From the NCBI GenBank assembly GCA_024639025.1, contig JAHEJF010000042.1:1-9410 (forward strand): DNA of 9,410 nucleotides. The letters are read 5' to 3'. This DNA is from Ahrensia sp. Its GTDB lineage: Bacteria > Pseudomonadota > Alphaproteobacteria > Rhizobiales > Rhizobiaceae. A program made the position numbers and the translations under genes. The notes under the pieces were generated by a model. The model searched no databases and was not told where the DNA came from. It saw only the letters and a list, made by a program, of their open reading frames with translations. Shown here one piece after another: positions 6,958 to 9,410 of the stretch. Position 1 is the stretch's first letter. Each line of letters begins with the position of its first letter.

Positions 6958-7740
6958 TTGGAAACACAGTTTATCGATGTGGGCGGAGATAAGATCGCCT
7001 ATCGCCACTTACAAGGCGATGCGAGCAGGCCGGGCCTGATGTGGCTGGGCGGCTATCGCTCAGATATGGCCGGCACCAAGGCGCTGGAGCTTGAGAACTT
7101 TGCGCGAGACAATGGTTTGGCATGTACAAGGCACGACTATTCGGGCCATGGCGAATCAGGCGGCGATTTTGTCAAAGGCACCATTTCGCAGTGGTTGACA
7201 CAATCACTGGCGGTGCTCGACCAGGTTTGCAAAGGGCCGCAGGTGCTTGTTGGTTCATCGATGGGTGCCTGGATCGCATTGCGGATGGTCGAAGAGATGG
7301 CGCGGTCGGGCCAATCAGATCGCATCGCCGGCTTGCTGCTTCTCGCACCGGCCCCCGATTTCACCACAGAATTGATGGAACCGGAGCTGACAATTGCTCA
7401 AAAACAGGATCTCGAGACCAAGGGCTATTATGAAGAGCCCACGCCTTACGGCCCTGATCCCAACGTTTTTACCAAGGCCCTGTTTGATGACGGACGAAAG
7501 AACCGCGTGATGGGCAGCACGATTGATACCCACTGTCCGGTCCATATCATTCAAGGCAAAAAAGATCCCGATGTACCCTGGCAGCATGCGCAACGCCTGT
7601 TTGAGCTAATGAGCAAGGATGATGCAGCGCTGACTTACGTGCCCGATGGCGACCACCGGCTTTCGAGAGACAATGATATTGCGTTGATGAAACGCGTACT
7701 GGAAAACCTGCTCAGCATGGCAGCAAGCAGGAATTCCTGA
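6958..7740 (+). CDS. Alpha/beta hydrolase, ABHD10-like serine esterase/thioesterase
   Basis: Serine hydrolase of the alpha/beta fold, 260 residues, probably cytoplasmic since no signal peptide is seen. The nucleophile elbow is GSSMG (99-103, Ser101). The oxyanion and N-terminal part show WLGGYRSDM (29-37) and DYSGHGESGG (60-69); the likely acid is D203 (QGKKDPDVPW) and the catalytic His is H233 (DGDHRLS). The general pattern, including LLLAPAPDF after strand 6, resembles the alphaproteobacterial relatives of mitochondrial ABHD10, an enzyme reported to cleave acyl glucuronides and S-acyl groups. Substrate here is unknown. The start is TTG: upstream, the frame reaches a stop at 6901 with no ATG, and the METQFIDVGGDKIAYRH beginning fits the family. 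A GAGATGG stretch about 10 bases upstream is a weak ribosome binding site. The gene is divergent from infC and is followed one base later by the BenE transporter. Confidence 0.88.
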   Translation: METQFIDVGGDKIAYRHLQGDASRPGLMWLGGYRSDMAGTKALELENFARDNGLACTRHDYSGHGESGGDFVKGTISQWLTQSLAVLDQVCKGPQVLVGSSMGAWIALRMVEEMARSGQSDRIAGLLLLAPAPDFTTELMEPELTIAQKQDLETKGYYEEPTPYGPDPNVFTKALFDDGRKNRVMGSTIDTHCPVHIIQGKKDPDVPWQHAQRLFELMSKDDAALTYVPDGDHRLSRDNDIALMKRVLENLLSMAASRNS

Positions 7741-7741
7741 T

Positions 7742-8881
7742 TTGCGCTTTTCTTCTGTTTCTGCCGCTTTTGTCGCCGCTGTTGTCGGATTTGGCGGAAC
7801 AGTCGCACTGGTTCTCGCTGCTGCAAAGGCGGTAGACGCAACAACCGCGCAAACGGCCAGTTGGGTGACGATGCTTTGCTTCGCCATTGCTGCGGAGTCG
7901 CTCTACCTTTCCTGGCGCCACAAAATGCCGATCGTTACTGCCTGGTCATCGCCCAGTCTCGCACTGATCGGCGCATCAACCGGTTTTGACATACAGAGCG
8001 CCGTGGGCGCATTCATCCTGACCGGATTGATGCTGTTTGTGACCGGCCTTGTGCGGCCACTGGCAGACTTTATCGAGCGGATCCCGGCGGGTATTTCTGC
8101 CGGTATGCTGGCAGGTGTCATTCTTCCCTTTGTGATCGACGGCGCCAGTGCGGCCGCAATTGATATCTGGCTTGTTCTGCCCCTGACGGCGCTATTTTTT
8201 CTGGTCCGCGTCTGGAATCCGGCCCTTGCGGTGATCGTTGTTCTGGTGTGCGGCATCGGATGGGCGTTTCTTTCAGGTCAAAACAGCGAACCGTTCGTTC
8301 TTGGATTGTCATCCATCGAGTTTGTTTCACCTAATTTCGATCTGGCAACGTTTGTTGGTCTGTCGATCCCGCTCTATCTGGTGGGCATGGCATCGCAGAA
8401 CCTGCCCGGTTTGGCCGTCATACGCGCCAGCGGATACAATCCGCCGGCCGGCTCGAGCATTGCCGTCACCGGATTGGGATCTATTGTCACTGCCTTTTTT
8501 GGCGCCAGCACAACCTGCCTGTCTGCCATCACTGCAGCCATTTGCACTGGAGAAGAAAGCCATCCGGATCCCAAGAAGCGATGGCAGGTCGGCATATGGT
8601 ATGCGGCTTGCTACAGCCTTTTTGGCGTGTTTGGTGCTTCGCTTGTAGGGCTGATCGCCCTCATGCCACCTGCCCTGATCATGTTGGTAACGGGATTGGC
8701 ATTGCTTACCCCGCTGGCCAATGCAATAGCCATCACATTGGCCAAAAGAGAGGAGCAGATCGCCGGTATCACCACCTTTGCCATTACCGCTTCCAGCATC
8801 ACCTTCTTTGGCATCGGCGCACCCTTCTGGGGTCTCGCAGCGGGTCTGCTGATCTTCTACTCGGCTCGATTAAAGCGTTGA
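7742..8881 (+). CDS. benE: BenE-family transporter (benzoate/H+ symporter type)
   Basis: Inner-membrane secondary transporter of the BenE family, 379 residues, about 11-12 predicted membrane spans and almost no large loops. Family landmarks appear in order: MPIVTAWSSPSLAL (62-75), ERIPAGISAGMLAGVIL (112-128), GMASQNLPGLAVIRASGY (215-232) and AAICTGEESHPDPKKR (265-280), the last being the signature loop. Family members import benzoate with protons in Acinetobacter and Pseudomonas, but no ben or cat catabolic genes are in the window, so the substrate is uncertain. Translation starts at TTG, one base after the hydrolase stop; AGGA stands 9 bases upstream, inside the end of the hydrolase gene, and the next internal ATG would remove the first membrane span. 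The two genes are almost surely co-transcribed and probably translationally coupled. Confidence 0.9.
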   Translation: MRFSSVSAAFVAAVVGFGGTVALVLAAAKAVDATTAQTASWVTMLCFAIAAESLYLSWRHKMPIVTAWSSPSLALIGASTGFDIQSAVGAFILTGLMLFVTGLVRPLADFIERIPAGISAGMLAGVILPFVIDGASAAAIDIWLVLPLTALFFLVRVWNPALAVIVVLVCGIGWAFLSGQNSEPFVLGLSSIEFVSPNFDLATFVGLSIPLYLVGMASQNLPGLAVIRASGYNPPAGSSIAVTGLGSIVTAFFGASTTCLSAITAAICTGEESHPDPKKRWQVGIWYAACYSLFGVFGASLVGLIALMPPALIMLVTGLALLTPLANAIAITLAKREEQIAGITTFAITASSITFFGIGAPFWGLAAGLLIFYSARLKR

Positions 8882-9009
8882 AATTATTTGGTAATATTTT
8901 TGGAAGCCCCGGTTTTTAAGGGTTTTTCCTTGAAACGCGGCAATTCAATCCCCATCTGAAACTCAATGGCGGCAATGTATGCGGCCTGAAATTCAAAATG
9001 GGGTAATTA

Positions 9010-9410
9010 ATGACACAGACTGCCTTTATACGCCCGGCTTGGACACCAGCCACCATCGCTTTGATGGTTTTGGGCTTTATCATCTTCTGGCCTTTGGGCC
9101 TGGCGATGCTGGCCTATATCATCTGGGGCGAACGCCTGGATGGCTTCAAGCGGGATGTTAACAAAGCGACTGACGACATGGCATCCCAGTTTCGCGGTTG
9201 CAGGCGCAGCCGTCGCACGACCGCTCGCACAGGCAATGTTGCTTTTGACGACTGGCGTGAAGCCGAGCTGAATCGCTTGCATGAAGAGCGCATGAAGCTG
9301 GACGAAATGCGTGCCGAGTTTGACGAGTATTCTCGTGAACTGCGTCGTGCCAAGGACCAGGAAGAATTTGATCGCTTTATGGCTCAGAAGGCCGAGAAGA
9401 AAGCAACCAA
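9010..9410 (+). CDS. DUF2852 membrane protein (3' end outside window)
   Basis: Open from ATG 9010 to the right edge, 133 complete codons. It matches the DUF2852 family of Alphaproteobacteria, whose function is not known. The N-terminus has one hydrophobic segment with the hallmark ALMVLGFIIFWPLGLAMLAY (17-36) ending in IIWGERL. Next comes a basic low-complexity linker, CRRSRRTTARTGN (64-76), then AFDDWREAELNRLHEER and a charged helical or coiled-coil part ending in LRRAKDQEEFDRFMAQK, which is near the usual C-terminus of the family. Only a few residues are likely missing. GGGG stands 6 bases before the ATG. It probably sits in the inner membrane with the helical tail in the cytoplasm. No shared function with the BenE gene can be inferred from the 128-base gap. 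Confidence 0.88.
   Translation, partial: MTQTAFIRPAWTPATIALMVLGFIIFWPLGLAMLAYIIWGERLDGFKRDVNKATDDMASQFRGCRRSRRTTARTGNVAFDDWREAELNRLHEERMKLDEMRAEFDEYSRELRRAKDQEEFDRFMAQKAEKKAT

Noticed and set aside
6945..6992. ATG-started 15-codon frame overlapping the hydrolase start
   Set aside because: It could be a small leader peptide, but it is out of frame with the hydrolase and shows no feature beyond chance.
8900..8930. GC/AT pattern after benE resembling a terminator
   Set aside because: Only about three to four pairs can form (CCC with GGG, GGAA with TTCC) around mismatched loops. Too weak to call despite the T-runs.
1..9410. CRISPR, prophage, toxin-antitoxin, defence or transposon signatures
   Set aside because: No direct repeat arrays, transposase or integrase motifs, attachment sites or paired small toxin/antitoxin genes were seen. 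All sizeable genes except the pheS-pheT linker belong to recognisable families.

Overview
The window reads as a chromosomal, housekeeping-rich segment of an alphaproteobacterium, most likely Hyphomicrobiales (Rhizobiales) or a close relative. Three things point there: a DUF2852 membrane protein (a family known mainly from Alphaproteobacteria), the C-terminal extension of PheS, and the pairing of infC with a divergent ABHD10-like hydrolase. Base composition is moderate and even. No insertion sequences, tRNAs, rRNAs, CRISPR arrays or prophage genes were seen.

Left half (minus strand, transcribed from about 4938 down to 1): rpmI (L35) and rplT (L20), then a hairpin terminator, a leader of about 200 nt, and a tightly overlapped operon of pheS, an unrecognised 182-residue protein and pheT. 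The pheT gene runs off the left edge inside its last domain. The unknown gene joins both neighbours by stop/start overlaps (TGATG and ATGA), so it sits inside the operon for the two subunits of phenylalanyl-tRNA synthetase.

Middle: a plus-strand FAD-dependent monooxygenase (4994-6061) lies between rpmI and infC. The usual infC-rpmI-rplT translation operon is therefore split. infC (minus, 6230-6766) starts with the rare codon ATT, as in E. coli, and ends at its own strong terminator. rpmI-rplT has a separate candidate promoter and a structured leader that could be the site of L20 autoregulation.

Right half (plus strand): an alpha/beta hydrolase of the ABHD10 type, then one base later a BenE-family (benzoate/H+ symporter) transporter, both with TTG starts. 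A DUF2852 protein follows and runs off the right edge.

I found no clear candidate for a new defence or mobile system. The most unusual points are the unknown basic-tailed protein built into the pheS-pheT operon, the monooxygenase splitting infC from rpmI-rplT, and the structured rpmI leader.
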